DNA of 64,000 bases from an uncultured Candidatus Saccharibacteria bacterium (GTDB taxonomy: Bacteria; Patescibacteria; Saccharimonadia; Saccharimonadales; UBA4665), in assembly GCA_946482285.1 (NCBI GenBank), contig CAMLQK010000001.1, forward strand, positions 558,001-622,000, given 5' to 3'. Both the position numbers and the translations under genes were made by a program. Below, piece by piece: positions 26,866 to 37,564 of the stretch. The notes under the pieces were generated by a model. The model searched no databases, was not told the origin of the DNA, and worked only from the letters and a program-made list of their open reading frames with translations. Numbering within the stretch: position 1 is the first letter of the stretch; each line of letters starts with the position of its first letter.

Positions 26866-28185
26866 TCACACTTTCTCAACAGCGCTGCTGTTGTCGACGT
26901 TGAACTCGCGTGCTCGGATCTCCATCTCCTCAGGCACCCAGGGTGTCTGAATGTAGTAGTAGTCGTAGTCGCCCCACTCCGCGAGGGTGGTGGGAGGCAC
27001 GAAGCCGTGCTGGATCGCCACCGGATAGAGACGCGTCATCGGGTACGGCGCGTAGATGTGGATCTTGACCTCGTGGCGAGGGTCGACCTTACGGAGCTGC
27101 GCACCGAGGTCGAACGTCTCGTCGTAGTGGCTGTCTGCCACGCCGGGGAAGCCGATGATCATGGTGAAGCTCACCGACATGTTGTGCCTGCTCGCCCGTT
27201 TGGCGATCTCGACCATGTCGCTGGGGTCGAGCCGCTTGCCCACGAGCTTGAGCACTTCCTCCGAACCGGACTCCGCTCCGATGAGGAGCCGTGAGCAGCC
27301 GGACCTCTCGAAGGCCGAGAGCTGCTCCTCCTTCAGAGTGAGGAAGGTGGCCGGGTGGATGGCGCCGCCCCAGCGGATGCCCAGCCCCATGTCGAGCACC
27401 AGTTGTGCGTACTCGAGGGAGAGAGCCGGACGAACGAAGAAGTTGGAGTCGTAGAACTTGATGCCGTTGACTCCGAACTTCTCCACCAGCATGGCGACAT
27501 CGTTGACAGTGCGCTGGGCGGGTGACGAGGACCATTTCCTGTCGAACAGGTTGGTGTCGCTGCAGAAGCCGCAGTCGAACGGGCAGCCCTGGCTCGCCAC
27601 GTAGTTGAGCGTGCGCGTGCCGATCTTGCCGTCCGGCTTGATGTACGGCTGCGGGTCGACGAGCGTGAAGTCGTACGGCGGCAGCTTGTCCTGGGAGACC
27701 ACCGGACGATTCGGAGTGCCGAGGACCTCGCCGTTGGTGTCGCGGTAGTTCATGCCCAGGATCGAGCTGAAGTCCGCAGCACCGCTCTCGAGCTGGTCGA
27801 GGATCTCGACGAGCGTCATCGCTCCTTGGCCCCGAACGACGTAGTCGAACGCGGCGTGCGTGAGCAGCTCGTGCGGCATCATGGTTGCCATGGCACCGCC
27901 GACGACGATCTTGATGTCGGGCCGGTGCTGCTTCACGGCAGATGCGACTTGCATGGCCTCCTTGACCTGGTGGCCGATCATGACGCTGATGCCCAGGACG
28001 TCGGCGTCCGCACAGGCCGCGACGATGTCCTGGTGTGTGTCCGACTGGTCGAGGTTGTTGTCGACCATCACCACATTGCTCTGGCTTGTCACTGCCGACC
28101 CCACGGACAGGGTGGAGTAGGGCAGCCAGAATGCGCTGTAGTTCTTCTCGTGCAGGGTTCGCGGATGGAACAGTACGGTCTTCAC
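26866..28185 (-). CDS. B12-binding-domain radical SAM protein
   Basis: A ~439-residue class B radical SAM enzyme. The N-terminal Rossmann-like cobalamin-binding domain (ADADVLGISVMIGHQVKEA; IVVGGAMATMMPHELL; DYVVRGQGAMTLVEIL) is followed by the radical SAM core with CPFDCGFC (about 202-209) and a C-terminal TIM-barrel remainder. Such enzymes catalyse methylations, ring contractions and cyclisations. The GTG start at 28185 overlaps the upstream stop (GTGA), so it is translationally coupled. GC-rich. The substrate is unknown. Confidence 0.85.
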   Translation of the reverse strand: MKTVLFHPRTLHEKNYSAFWLPYSTLSVGSAVTSQSNVVMVDNNLDQSDTHQDIVAACADADVLGISVMIGHQVKEAMQVASAVKQHRPDIKIVVGGAMATMMPHELLTHAAFDYVVRGQGAMTLVEILDQLESGAADFSSILGMNYRDTNGEVLGTPNRPVVSQDKLPPYDFTLVDPQPYIKPDGKIGTRTLNYVASQGCPFDCGFCSDTNLFDRKWSSSPAQRTVNDVAMLVEKFGVNGIKFYDSNFFVRPALSLEYAQLVLDMGLGIRWGGAIHPATFLTLKEEQLSAFERSGCSRLLIGAESGSEEVLKLVGKRLDPSDMVEIAKRASRHNMSVSFTMIIGFPGVADSHYDETFDLGAQLRKVDPRHEVKIHIYAPYPMTRLYPVAIQHGFVPPTTLAEWGDYDYYYIQTPWVPEEMEIRAREFNVDNSSAVEKV

Positions 28186-29198
28186 GACACGGCTCCTGTC
28201 ATCATGGCGACGATCGCCTTCTTCATGGTGGGCAGTACGCCGCCGCTGGTTGAGGGCAGGGTGTACGGGAGGTCTTGCACGTTGAAGTCGTCGCGGATCA
28301 GGCACGGCTTGTAGGTGCCGTTCGCGTTGACTCGCAGTGCGAAGACGCCCTCAGCGCAGTACGACTTCTTGGGGCACGCGGTGCACATGGCAGTTTCGAA
28401 CTTGCCGAGGCCCGGGTTCTTGACCAAGATGGTCGACTCGTCCGCGGTGTAGCGAAGCAGGCTGCTGCCCACTTTGCCCTGGATGAGTTCGGCGAACTCG
28501 GCGCGGGCGCTGATCATCTCGACGGCGGTCTGTACAGCGATCGAGTTGATCGCGAAGTACTCCGTGCCGCGGTGCTCGGCGTGGTCGGGCGTGTGGTCGG
28601 TCGTCTCCAGGTCGATGACCTTGAGGTCGACGCCCAGCTTGATCGCCTCGTCCAGGACGAACGGCAGGTCCTCCAGGTTCTCCTTGGTGAGGACGTAGTT
28701 CAGGATGATCTTGTAGCCCTCGCCGTGGATCGCCTGGATGTTCTTGCGCAGGCGCTGGTAGTTCCAGGCACGACCGAGGAGCCTGAACGCCGCTTCGTCT
28801 TCGCGGATGGTGTGCAGGCTGATCTTGAACTGGTCGATGCCGAAGCGGCGGCCAGCCCTGAGCAGCCGGGTGAGTGCCAGGCCGTTCGTCGAGAACGTGA
28901 GCTGGTACGGGCGGGTGCCGACAGTGTCCAGCATTTCCAGGATCTTGGGGTGCAGCAGCGGTTCGCCGCCGGTGACGTTGACTTCTTTGCCGCCGATCTC
29001 CCCGAACGCGTCGAGCAGGGCGGTGAAGACCCCCGGGTCCATGTAGCGCAGGGTGCCGTGGTCCGGGTTGCCTTCGGTGTGACAGAAGATGCATGCCAGC
29101 TGGCATGCAGGCGTCACAGAGATGCGAAGCCTGCCGCTGACGGCGTTGAACGAGCGAATGATCTCGTCCGCGCCGGTGATTCCTACGTCGGTACTCAT
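28182..29198 (-). CDS. Radical SAM protein with MoaA-like C-terminal cluster
   Basis: A 338-residue radical SAM enzyme, first in a three-gene operon. The [4Fe-4S]-SAM motif is CQLACIFC (about 32-39), followed by VNVTGGEPLLHP (GGE motif) and FSTNGLALTRL. The C-terminal cysteines in CTACPKKSYC and, ~16 residues later, YKPCLIRDD resemble the auxiliary cluster of MoaA/SPASM-twitch enzymes. It is not likely to be a housekeeping MoaA, because no other molybdopterin genes are present. Strongly GC-rich third positions. Start ATG 29198 with GGAGG upstream. Confidence 0.85.
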   Translation of the reverse strand: MSTDVGITGADEIIRSFNAVSGRLRISVTPACQLACIFCHTEGNPDHGTLRYMDPGVFTALLDAFGEIGGKEVNVTGGEPLLHPKILEMLDTVGTRPYQLTFSTNGLALTRLLRAGRRFGIDQFKISLHTIREDEAAFRLLGRAWNYQRLRKNIQAIHGEGYKIILNYVLTKENLEDLPFVLDEAIKLGVDLKVIDLETTDHTPDHAEHRGTEYFAINSIAVQTAVEMISARAEFAELIQGKVGSSLLRYTADESTILVKNPGLGKFETAMCTACPKKSYCAEGVFALRVNANGTYKPCLIRDDFNVQDLPYTLPSTSGGVLPTMKKAIVAMMTGAVS

Positions 29199-29294
29199 TG
29201 AACATGACCTCCAGGGTCATCGGTTTGCGTGTGCCTTCAGGGGTACGGAAGTACTTCTAGAAACCTTTCTGGTAGATTGTCAAGGTGCCGATAG

Positions 29295-29303
29295 ATTATA
29301 CCA
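29295..29303 (-). promoter_or_regulatory. Extended -10 promoter of the radical SAM operon
   Basis: Minus strand TGGTATAAT in AT-rich DNA, giving a leader of ~90 nt. The leader contains ATGACC/GGTCAT (a 6-bp hairpin) that would enclose the GGAGG ribosome site of the first gene. Confidence 0.55.
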
Positions 29304-29347
29304 TACACATATTTACATCAAATCAGTTTCTTGATAGAATTGCCTAA

Positions 29348-29758
29348 ATGAACGAACCAAACTATTTTCGAGTTAGTGTCAAAGGGATTGTCGTAGATGA
29401 TCAAGGTCGTATCTTGTTGTCGCGAGAGGATAATGGCAAGTGGGATATGCTTGGCGGTGGACTCGATCATGAAGAAGACCCTCTGGAAGGATTGAAACGT
29501 GAAGTGCTTGAAGAGACCGGTCTCGAAGCCGTATGGATATCACAGACGCCTAAGTATTTCATCACGAGTCCTAGTTTTGGCGGTAAGGGCTACGTCGCAA
29601 ACGTAGTCTACGAAATAAAGCTAAAAGATCTGAACTTTACACCATCCGAAGAGTCGCAAGAGCTTCGCTTTTTTACAACAGAAGAAGCACAACAGGTAGA
29701 CCTGTTTCCGACTGCTAAAAAACTAGTTGCAATGTTCGATCACGAGCTGCATGGCTAG
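29348..29758 (+). CDS. NUDIX hydrolase
   Basis: A 136-residue NUDIX domain protein with the box GGGLDHEEDPLEGLKREVLEETGL (G-x5-E-x7-REVLEETG, about 36-59). It hydrolyses a nucleoside diphosphate-linked compound; the substrate is unknown. An extended -10 TGATAGAAT (29332-29340) ends 7 nt before the ATG, a leaderless start. Low GC like the resident genes. It is divergent from the radical SAM operon inside the same island. Confidence 0.85.
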   Translation: MNEPNYFRVSVKGIVVDDQGRILLSREDNGKWDMLGGGLDHEEDPLEGLKREVLEETGLEAVWISQTPKYFITSPSFGGKGYVANVVYEIKLKDLNFTPSEESQELRFFTTEEAQQVDLFPTAKKLVAMFDHELHG

Positions 29759-29897
29759 TGGGTAGTAGTCCTCTGGATTCTGGCTCAATGATATGGATTT
29801 CTTCGTTATTGTAGATCCATCCTAGATGGACTAGTTTTTGATACATCAAAACTAAACTAGGATCCAAAGTGTTCCACGACAGGTCGATGTGGTGCAC
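29715..29897 (-). CDS. Conserved small ORF of the hotspot repeat (copy B)
   Basis: A 60-residue ORF from GTG 29897, whose first ~38 residues match copy A (HIDLSWNTLDPSLVLMYQKL... WIYNNEEIHIIEPE). The tail differs and runs into the 3' end of the NUDIX gene, suggesting truncation and fusion with unrelated sequence. Confidence 0.4.
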   Translation of the reverse strand: MHHIDLSWNTLDPSLVLMYQKLVHLGWIYNNEEIHIIEPESRGLLPTSHAARDRTLQLVF

Positions 29898-29938
29898 CAA
29901 AGAAAATAACTCTAGGAGTTCCTAGAGTTATTTTCTTT
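29775..29938. repeat. Hotspot repeat copy B with a perfect 19-bp hairpin
   Basis: Homologous to 22195-22362: both contain a small minus-strand ORF ending at a CACCA-like junction and then a long hairpin. The hairpin arms here are 29899-29917 and 29920-29938, perfectly complementary. The hairpin sequence differs from copy A, but the pairing is kept. Confidence 0.65.
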
Positions 29939-30011
29939 CTTGTTGAAGATAGAGGGCTTGGTAGGAAAATGATGCAAAAGCTCCAGTGAAGCTTTTGCTG
30001 CAATCAGAAAA

Positions 30012-30033
30012 CAAGTCCTCTCGTCCGCACCAA
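30012..30033 (+). repeat. Isolated tRNA-Leu 3' end (att-like repeat)
   Basis: 22 bp identical to the 3' ends of both tRNA-Leu genes (21629-21650 and 25714-25735), without the rest of the tRNA. It is followed by an AAGATCAG/CTGGTCTT hairpin with T tract. Confidence 0.8.
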
Positions 30034-30058
30034 ATAAGATCAGTATTTGCTGGTCTTT

Positions 30059-30235
30059 TTATGTGGATGAGAGACGGAGGGCCGCAGCCGAAGGTATCGT
30101 AACTTTTGCTGATCTCATTGCGCGCTGCCAGCTGTTGTTTGACGAATTGTCAGCGTCTGCATAACGAGCGCTGTTGGTCGGCGAAACAGCACGGGCGCCG
30201 AATACGGGGTATTCCCGGAAAGTGATTTCTTCCAT
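30059..30235 (-). pseudogene. Possible truncated gene 5' end
   Basis: From ATG 30235 behind a strong AGGAGGA site the frame starts MEEITFREYPVFGARAVSP. It then runs antisense through the ParB-like remnant, so only the first ~20 codons look genuine. A gene cut by the rearrangement is possible. Weak evidence. Confidence 0.25.
30063..30164 (+). pseudogene. Remnant of the ParB-like gene (3' end)
   Basis: About 33 codons match the end of the 21763-22164 protein: ERRRAAAEGIVTFADLIAR...LLFDEL against ERQKVAAEGIVTFADLIAQ...LFDEV. The match starts right after the terminator of the isolated tRNA end, and the N-terminal ~100 codons are absent. Confidence 0.7.
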
Positions 30236-30355
30236 TGTCTCCTCCTGGGGCTGATCCTGCGTGACCAAACTAATAATGACATAATATATGATTTTTGTCT
30301 ATATCAGCGTATATAATGGCAGAGCAGTCTGAGTTTATTTCTAATGGTCAGACCC

Positions 30356-30384
30356 TTGCCAAAAGACTACATATGGGGTACAAT
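30356..30384 (+). promoter_or_regulatory. tRNA-Val promoter
   Basis: TTGCCA (30356-30361), 17-nt spacer, TACAAT (30379-30384). Confidence 0.7.
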
Positions 30385-30401
30385 AATCGAGTAATCAATT
30401 A

Positions 30402-30478
30402 GGGTGATTAGCTCAGTTGGCTAGAGCATCTCGTTTACACCGAGAGGGTCGGGGGTTCGAGTCCCTCATCACCCACCA
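30402..30478 (+). tRNA. tRNA-Val(TAC)
   Basis: 77 nt with encoded CCA. Acceptor GGGTGAT/ATCACCC, D-arm AGCTCAGTTGGCTAGAGC, anticodon loop TTTACAC (anticodon TAC) in stem TCTCG/CGAGA, T-arm GGGGGTTCGAGTCCC. A hairpin terminator with GTC/GAC core and T tract follows at about 30480-30515. Confidence 0.95.
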
Positions 30479-30524
30479 ATAAAAGAGCCCGTCTGCGACG
30501 GACTTTTTTATTTTTGAGAAGCTT

Positions 30525-31139
30525 ATGAAACAACGACAAGAATACACCTGGGACGAGCTGGTTGGTAGCTCCGAGTGCATTGAAGTATGGCAGCCGCAAG
30601 CGATACCTGACCCATATAAGCTGCCCGGATTTTACCCTGAGGCGGTTCCACCTTACGGTGACCCGCTGAGCAGTCCGGCAGATATGGCTGCCGAGCAGCT
30701 GCAGACGGAGATGAACAAGACCAGAGTGCGGATGCTTATTGGTGAGGCTGCGCTCTGGCAGCTGTATGCCGACGACGAACTGTACTCAACTCCTGTGATG
30801 GCACGTCAGAAACGGATTGCATCCAATATGACACTGCTGCGATTCCTGGAGCGGGATATGTACAATGCCGAATCCCCTGGTAGTGTCCAGATTTTACCCT
30901 GGAAAACACCCGTTAGCCCTAACGGCTTGGTGCCGTTTACAATATATACTCGCAAGGCAGGGCTGCAAGAGGTTATAGCTGTGCAGATTGACCGCCGTGT
31001 ACACTATTCTACCGACCCAGAACTGATCGAACGAAAGCGAAAGGCGTTGTGGGATATGCGGATCAGCGCTAAAGATGGGATTGATACGCACCAGATTATT
31101 GCTGAAGCTATAAAGGAACAAGCGCGCGAACTGAAGTAG
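30525..31139 (+). CDS. Hypothetical protein
   Basis: A 204-residue soluble protein I do not recognise. The N terminus is Pro-rich (QAIPDPYKLPGFYPEAVPPYGDPL), followed by a helical stretch (MAAEQLQTEMNKTRVRMLIGEAALWQLYADDELY...RFLERDMYNAE), a short beta segment (VPFTIYTRKAGLQEVIAVQIDR) and a final helix. It starts right after the tRNA-Val terminator. Function unknown. Confidence 0.55.
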   Translation: MKQRQEYTWDELVGSSECIEVWQPQAIPDPYKLPGFYPEAVPPYGDPLSSPADMAAEQLQTEMNKTRVRMLIGEAALWQLYADDELYSTPVMARQKRIASNMTLLRFLERDMYNAESPGSVQILPWKTPVSPNGLVPFTIYTRKAGLQEVIAVQIDRRVHYSTDPELIERKRKALWDMRISAKDGIDTHQIIAEAIKEQARELK

Positions 31140-31149
31140 GGCAGTAACA

Positions 31150-31671
31150 TAAAAAACGAACACAAGCGGTTCGTTTGGGTAAGTGCTAGTAAAGCGGGGC
31201 AATTTTGGGTTCGTCACCATAAAATGGTAACCAAGAAGCTTGCCCCACGCAGATTTCTCCACGTTTTTTACTTCTTGTTGGCACGCACCGCAGCCATGCG
31301 GGAGAGCGTCGGAGTGCTCGATCTAAGCCGACGTCCTGGCCAGTAGTTGTGACGGGCGTAGTTGTGGATGGTTGGTTGTAGGGAAGGACAGGGGCAGCGT
31401 CGAGGCTGAGGCTTGGCGCCGGTCTGTCCAGACATCAGTTGCGACAGGTACCGCTGGAGACGTAACTACCGAGGTATGCTACGGCGGGTGCAAATGACCA
31501 CCTACGAAGGTGACTTTCTGCCTGTACGACTGCCATGCTGCGTCCGACGGAACGAAGGACGAGATGGCCAACCAAAACTACTGGTGACAACTGGCTGCGT
31601 GCGAGTAAGACGTGTGGGCCAGACCACGGCTTCGAGGTATGCGCTACCTGTTTCGAAAGTCGTCCTACTTA
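31150..31671 (-). ncRNA. Candidate structured non-coding RNA (~520 nt)
   Basis: No coding frame is convincing in this 650-nt gap, although it is GC-richer than its surroundings and full of compact hairpins: CCGCA/TGCGG, CGTCGG/CCGACG, CACCT/AGGTG, GTCTG/CAGAC, AGGTA/TACCT and GGGGCAA/TTGCCCC. On the minus strand it has a promoter (31678-31706) and ends in AACGAAC/GTTCGTT followed by six T (complement of 31151-31175). It matches neither RNase P, tmRNA nor SRP motifs that I can see. A decayed GC-rich gene is the main alternative. Confidence 0.4.
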
Positions 31672-31677
31672 TGTACT

Positions 31678-31706
31678 AAGATAGACAACATAAGCGGTAT
31701 CGTCAA
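31678..31706 (-). promoter_or_regulatory. Promoter of the candidate RNA
   Basis: Minus strand TTGACG (complement of 31701-31706), 17-nt spacer, TATCTT (complement of 31678-31683). It lies after the terminator-like hairpin of the carboxypeptidase gene. Confidence 0.5.
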
Positions 31707-31792
31707 GCGCTTTTTTGCTTTATCTGGATATCGTTGCTCATAAGAAAACACGGCTTTTAGGCCGCGCTGCTCAGCTATGAACGGACTATTAA

Positions 31793-33010
31793 TTACCAGC
31801 GAATTAAGCGCCACCAAAACCCTGGTTCGGGTACTTCGCGGTCAGTGAAGAGGGGGATCGCCGTGGAGATACTGCCTGCCTGTAAGTTAACAGATCCGGC
31901 AGCACTGTGCTTGGCGCTCGGTGCAGTAATGGGCGAGGCCTTAATATTTACCGGGCTGTAGCTGTTCTGCCACGTTATGCCCGTGCCATCCTGCTGGGCA
32001 ATAGCGTGGACGGTACTGTTAGTCCATGGGACATAGAAACTGCCAAAGGACTGCCCGGTGCGGACGATATTTTCCACGCTGAATTTGGCCTTGGCAGCTT
32101 GGATGAGTGGAACAGCATCCTGGATAGCTTTGTTCACACTTGGCGAGCCTACAATGGCACCGACAATAGTGACTTCCTTGCCGGTTGCTAGTTCGTGTTT
32201 TACCGAGAACATCAGGCAGCCACGGGCTTCATCTGAATTACCTGTTTTGATGCCGTTAACACCTTCATATCCCAGTAGGCGGTTGACGTTGGGGATAGTT
32301 CCGGCCACGGGTACGGTGGCATTTTTCTGGCCTACAATTTCAGCAATCACGGGGTGCTGCATGGCAATGATACCAAGTTTTACCAGGTCGCTTGCGGTGC
32401 TCGTTGTTGTCGGGGAGAGGCCGCTGGCATCGGTGCCAACTGTAGTATGTTCCAGTCCCAGTTGTTTTACGTATTCATTTGCAATTTTTTGGTAGTTATC
32501 GAGCGAGCCGAACGCCCAGCGGGCCATGGTGTCGGCCATATTGTTGGATGATGGCAGCAGAATGGACTGGAATGCCTGGTATTGGGTGATTTGTTCACCG
32601 GCTGCCACCAGTGATACTGACCCGCCCACGCGCAAATAGTTGGTGTATGAGGCGACGTCGTCATTGGTGAGGGATATGGTTGGGCCTGATCGGCCAAGTT
32701 CCAGCGGCTTATCCCTAAGTATGGTGAGGACGGTGATCATTTTGGCGAGGCTGGCGGTGGGGATGGGTGTTTCCTGGATGGTGCTATTGCCAAGCACGCC
32801 AAAGCCAACAGCGCCTATCGCCGCGGTGGCATCGGCGGGCCAGGGTAAATCGCTGTTTTGCGTTTTTTGCGGTAATGGTTGCGAGGCAGTGGCGGTCAGT
32901 GTGGGCAGGGGGCGGAAGTAGTTGAATAGGCTGGCGCCGACTATCAGGATGAACATCCATGCTATGGCCCGGCTACGCCGGCGTCTTTGCTGCTTTTTTC
33001 GTACGCGCAT
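31793..33010 (-). CDS. D-alanyl-D-alanine carboxypeptidase (S11)
   Basis: A 405-residue PBP5/DacA-type enzyme that trims pentapeptides of peptidoglycan. Arg/Lys-rich start, one N-terminal membrane helix (AIAWMFILIVGASLFNYF, about 15-32), then SxxK as SLAK (about 87-90), SxN as SSN (about 154-156) and KTG (about 260-262). The C terminus after ~330 is an unstructured-looking tail ending in an aromatic GFWWRLIRW. It probably faces the cell wall. Confidence 0.9.
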   Translation of the reverse strand: MRVRKKQQRRRRSRAIAWMFILIVGASLFNYFRPLPTLTATASQPLPQKTQNSDLPWPADATAAIGAVGFGVLGNSTIQETPIPTASLAKMITVLTILRDKPLELGRSGPTISLTNDDVASYTNYLRVGGSVSLVAAGEQITQYQAFQSILLPSSNNMADTMARWAFGSLDNYQKIANEYVKQLGLEHTTVGTDASGLSPTTTSTASDLVKLGIIAMQHPVIAEIVGQKNATVPVAGTIPNVNRLLGYEGVNGIKTGNSDEARGCLMFSVKHELATGKEVTIVGAIVGSPSVNKAIQDAVPLIQAAKAKFSVENIVRTGQSFGSFYVPWTNSTVHAIAQQDGTGITWQNSYSPVNIKASPITAPSAKHSAAGSVNLQAGSISTAIPLFTDREVPEPGFWWRLIRW

Positions 33011-33108
33011 CGTTTCTATTGTATACTTTGCATATCGCCTATGCCACCCTATGGGAAACCTTAAGGTTTGGTATATACTATAGATATAAGAAAAAGGAGC
33101 CCTCTAAT

Positions 33109-33672
33109 ATGGCATGGATTATTATTGCAGTTGTTGTTGTACTTCTGGTGATTATTTTTGGGGCAATATACAATGGCTTGGTCAAGCTGAACGTACGTGC
33201 CCAAGAAGCATGGAGTGATATTACTGTCCAACTCAAGCGCAGGTATGATCTTATTCCAAATCTTGTTAATACCGTACAGGGTTATGCCACGCACGAAAAA
33301 AGTGTTTTTGAAGACGTTACTAAGGCGCGCTCTCAGGCATTGAACGCGCAGGGTGTTGAGGAAACTGCCCAAGCGGAAAATATGTTCGAGCAAACACTTA
33401 AGAGCCTGTTTGCGGTGGCCGAAGCGTATCCGCAGCTAAAGGCAGACGCTAATTTTAAGGCTTTGCAAGACGAGCTTGTTGATACGGAAGACAAGATCCA
33501 GGCTGCCCGCCGCTTTTATAACGGTGTTGTGCGCGACTTCAATACAAAGCGCACCATTTTCCCTATTAATATGTTTGCTGGAATGTTTGGCTTCAAGACA
33601 GACAAAGTGTTCTTTGAGCTTGAAGAGTCCGAAATGGCTCAAGCCCAATCCCCAGTGAACGTCAAGTTCTAG
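33109..33672 (+). CDS. LemA family protein
   Basis: A 187-residue LemA protein: one N-terminal membrane helix (IIIAVVVVLLVIIFGAIY) followed by a helical bundle with the typical NVRAQEAWSDITVQLKRRYDLIPNLVNTVQGY. It is paired with htpX 17 nt downstream, a recurrent arrangement. The start at 33109 has an AAGGAG site; the longer frame from 32959 runs into the divergent carboxypeptidase promoter region. Confidence 0.9.
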   Translation: MAWIIIAVVVVLLVIIFGAIYNGLVKLNVRAQEAWSDITVQLKRRYDLIPNLVNTVQGYATHEKSVFEDVTKARSQALNAQGVEETAQAENMFEQTLKSLFAVAEAYPQLKADANFKALQDELVDTEDKIQAARRFYNGVVRDFNTKRTIFPINMFAGMFGFKTDKVFFELEESEMAQAQSPVNVKF

Positions 33673-33689
33673 TCACGAGGTTTTGAAAC

Positions 33690-34568
33690 ATGTACAACCA
33701 AATCGCTGCAAACAAGCGTAAGACGTGGTTCATTATGGCGGTATTTGCCGTTATTATTGGTGCTTTAGGGTGGATTATAAGCAATATGTACGGCTCGCCA
33801 ATGTTTCTATACCTGGCATTTATTGTTGGTGGCTTTTATGCGCTTATTCAGTACTTCTTGGCTGCAAAATTGGCGGTTGGCATGACTGGTGCCAAGCAAA
33901 TTAAAAAGCAAGATGACCCGCGCCTATATCGTATTGTCGAAAACCTTACCATTGCTACGGGGATGCCAATGCCTAAAGTCTATATTATAGAAGATCAGGC
34001 ACCAAACGCGTTTGCTACTGGCCGTGACCCGCAGCATGCAATTGTTTGCGCTTCACGCGGCTTGCTGGACATCATGGACGATAGCGAACTCGAGGCAGTT
34101 ATGGCCCACGAACTTGGCCATGTAAAAAACTACGACATCCGCGTTATGATGATCGTCTTCGGCTTGGTGAGCGCCATTGGGGCTATTGCCGATATGATTA
34201 TGTACATGATGTGGTTTTCGGGCGGCGACGAAGATAATTCGCCGAACCCGGTCTTTATGGTGTTGGGGATTGTTGCTGCCTTACTGGCGCCGTTTATTGC
34301 AATGATGGTGCAACTCGCAGTTTCTCGCCGCCGCGAATATTTGGCCGACAGTACCAGCGCGCTAACAACCCGCTATCCGGATGGCCTGGTCCGGGCACTC
34401 GAAAAAATCCGCGACCATGGATCAGTTATGAAACGCCAGAACACGGCTACGGCGCACCTATTTTTTGCCAACCCGTTGCGCGGTAAGTCAGTCGCGCGTT
34501 TCTTTAGCACTCACCCTCCTATCGAAGACCGCATAAAGCGCTTGCGTGAAATGGGTAACCACGCTTAG
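33690..34568 (+). CDS. htpX: Protease HtpX homologue (M48B)
   Basis: A 292-residue membrane metalloprotease for quality control of membrane proteins. Two N-terminal helices (about 15-55), then the zinc site HELGH (about 151-155) and REYLAD with the third ligand Glu, plus two further helices between them. Downstream of lemA in the same orientation, likely an operon. Confidence 0.92.
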   Translation: MYNQIAANKRKTWFIMAVFAVIIGALGWIISNMYGSPMFLYLAFIVGGFYALIQYFLAAKLAVGMTGAKQIKKQDDPRLYRIVENLTIATGMPMPKVYIIEDQAPNAFATGRDPQHAIVCASRGLLDIMDDSELEAVMAHELGHVKNYDIRVMMIVFGLVSAIGAIADMIMYMMWFSGGDEDNSPNPVFMVLGIVAALLAPFIAMMVQLAVSRRREYLADSTSALTTRYPDGLVRALEKIRDHGSVMKRQNTATAHLFFANPLRGKSVARFFSTHPPIEDRIKRLREMGNHA

Positions 34569-34577
34569 GATAAAGAC

Positions 34578-37563
<2,986 letters not shown>

Positions 37564-37564
37564 T

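Larger units (their letters stand above)
25714..30033. mobile_element. Putative tRNA-Leu-integrated genomic island (~4.3 kb)
   Basis: A 22-bp direct repeat equal to the tRNA-Leu 3' end (CAAGTCC...CACCAA) lies at 25714-25735, inside tRNA-Leu(GAG), and alone at 30012-30033. The isolated copy is followed by its own hairpin and T tract (about 30034-30061), as expected for the displaced end of the original tRNA gene. Between them lie a GC-rich three-gene operon, a NUDIX gene and repeat B. No integrase gene is visible, so integration would have used a recombinase in trans, since lost. Confidence 0.6.

Noticed and set aside
28182..29198. Viperin-like antiviral enzyme
   Set aside because: The Cys motif context and C-terminal cluster are MoaA/SPASM-like, not viperin-like. 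Only the presence of a neighbouring nucleotide kinase is shared.
28275..29220. Long ORFs on other frames over the radical SAM genes (up to ~308 codons)
   Set aside because: They are shadows of GC-rich third positions; the annotated frame has the Cys motifs, ribosome sites and coupled starts.
31150..31671. RNase P RNA or (two-piece) tmRNA
   Set aside because: Length and hairpin density would fit, and GGGGCAA/TTGCCCC recalls an acceptor stem, but there is no P4 core, no ACAGAA-type motif, no tag ORF and no CCA end.
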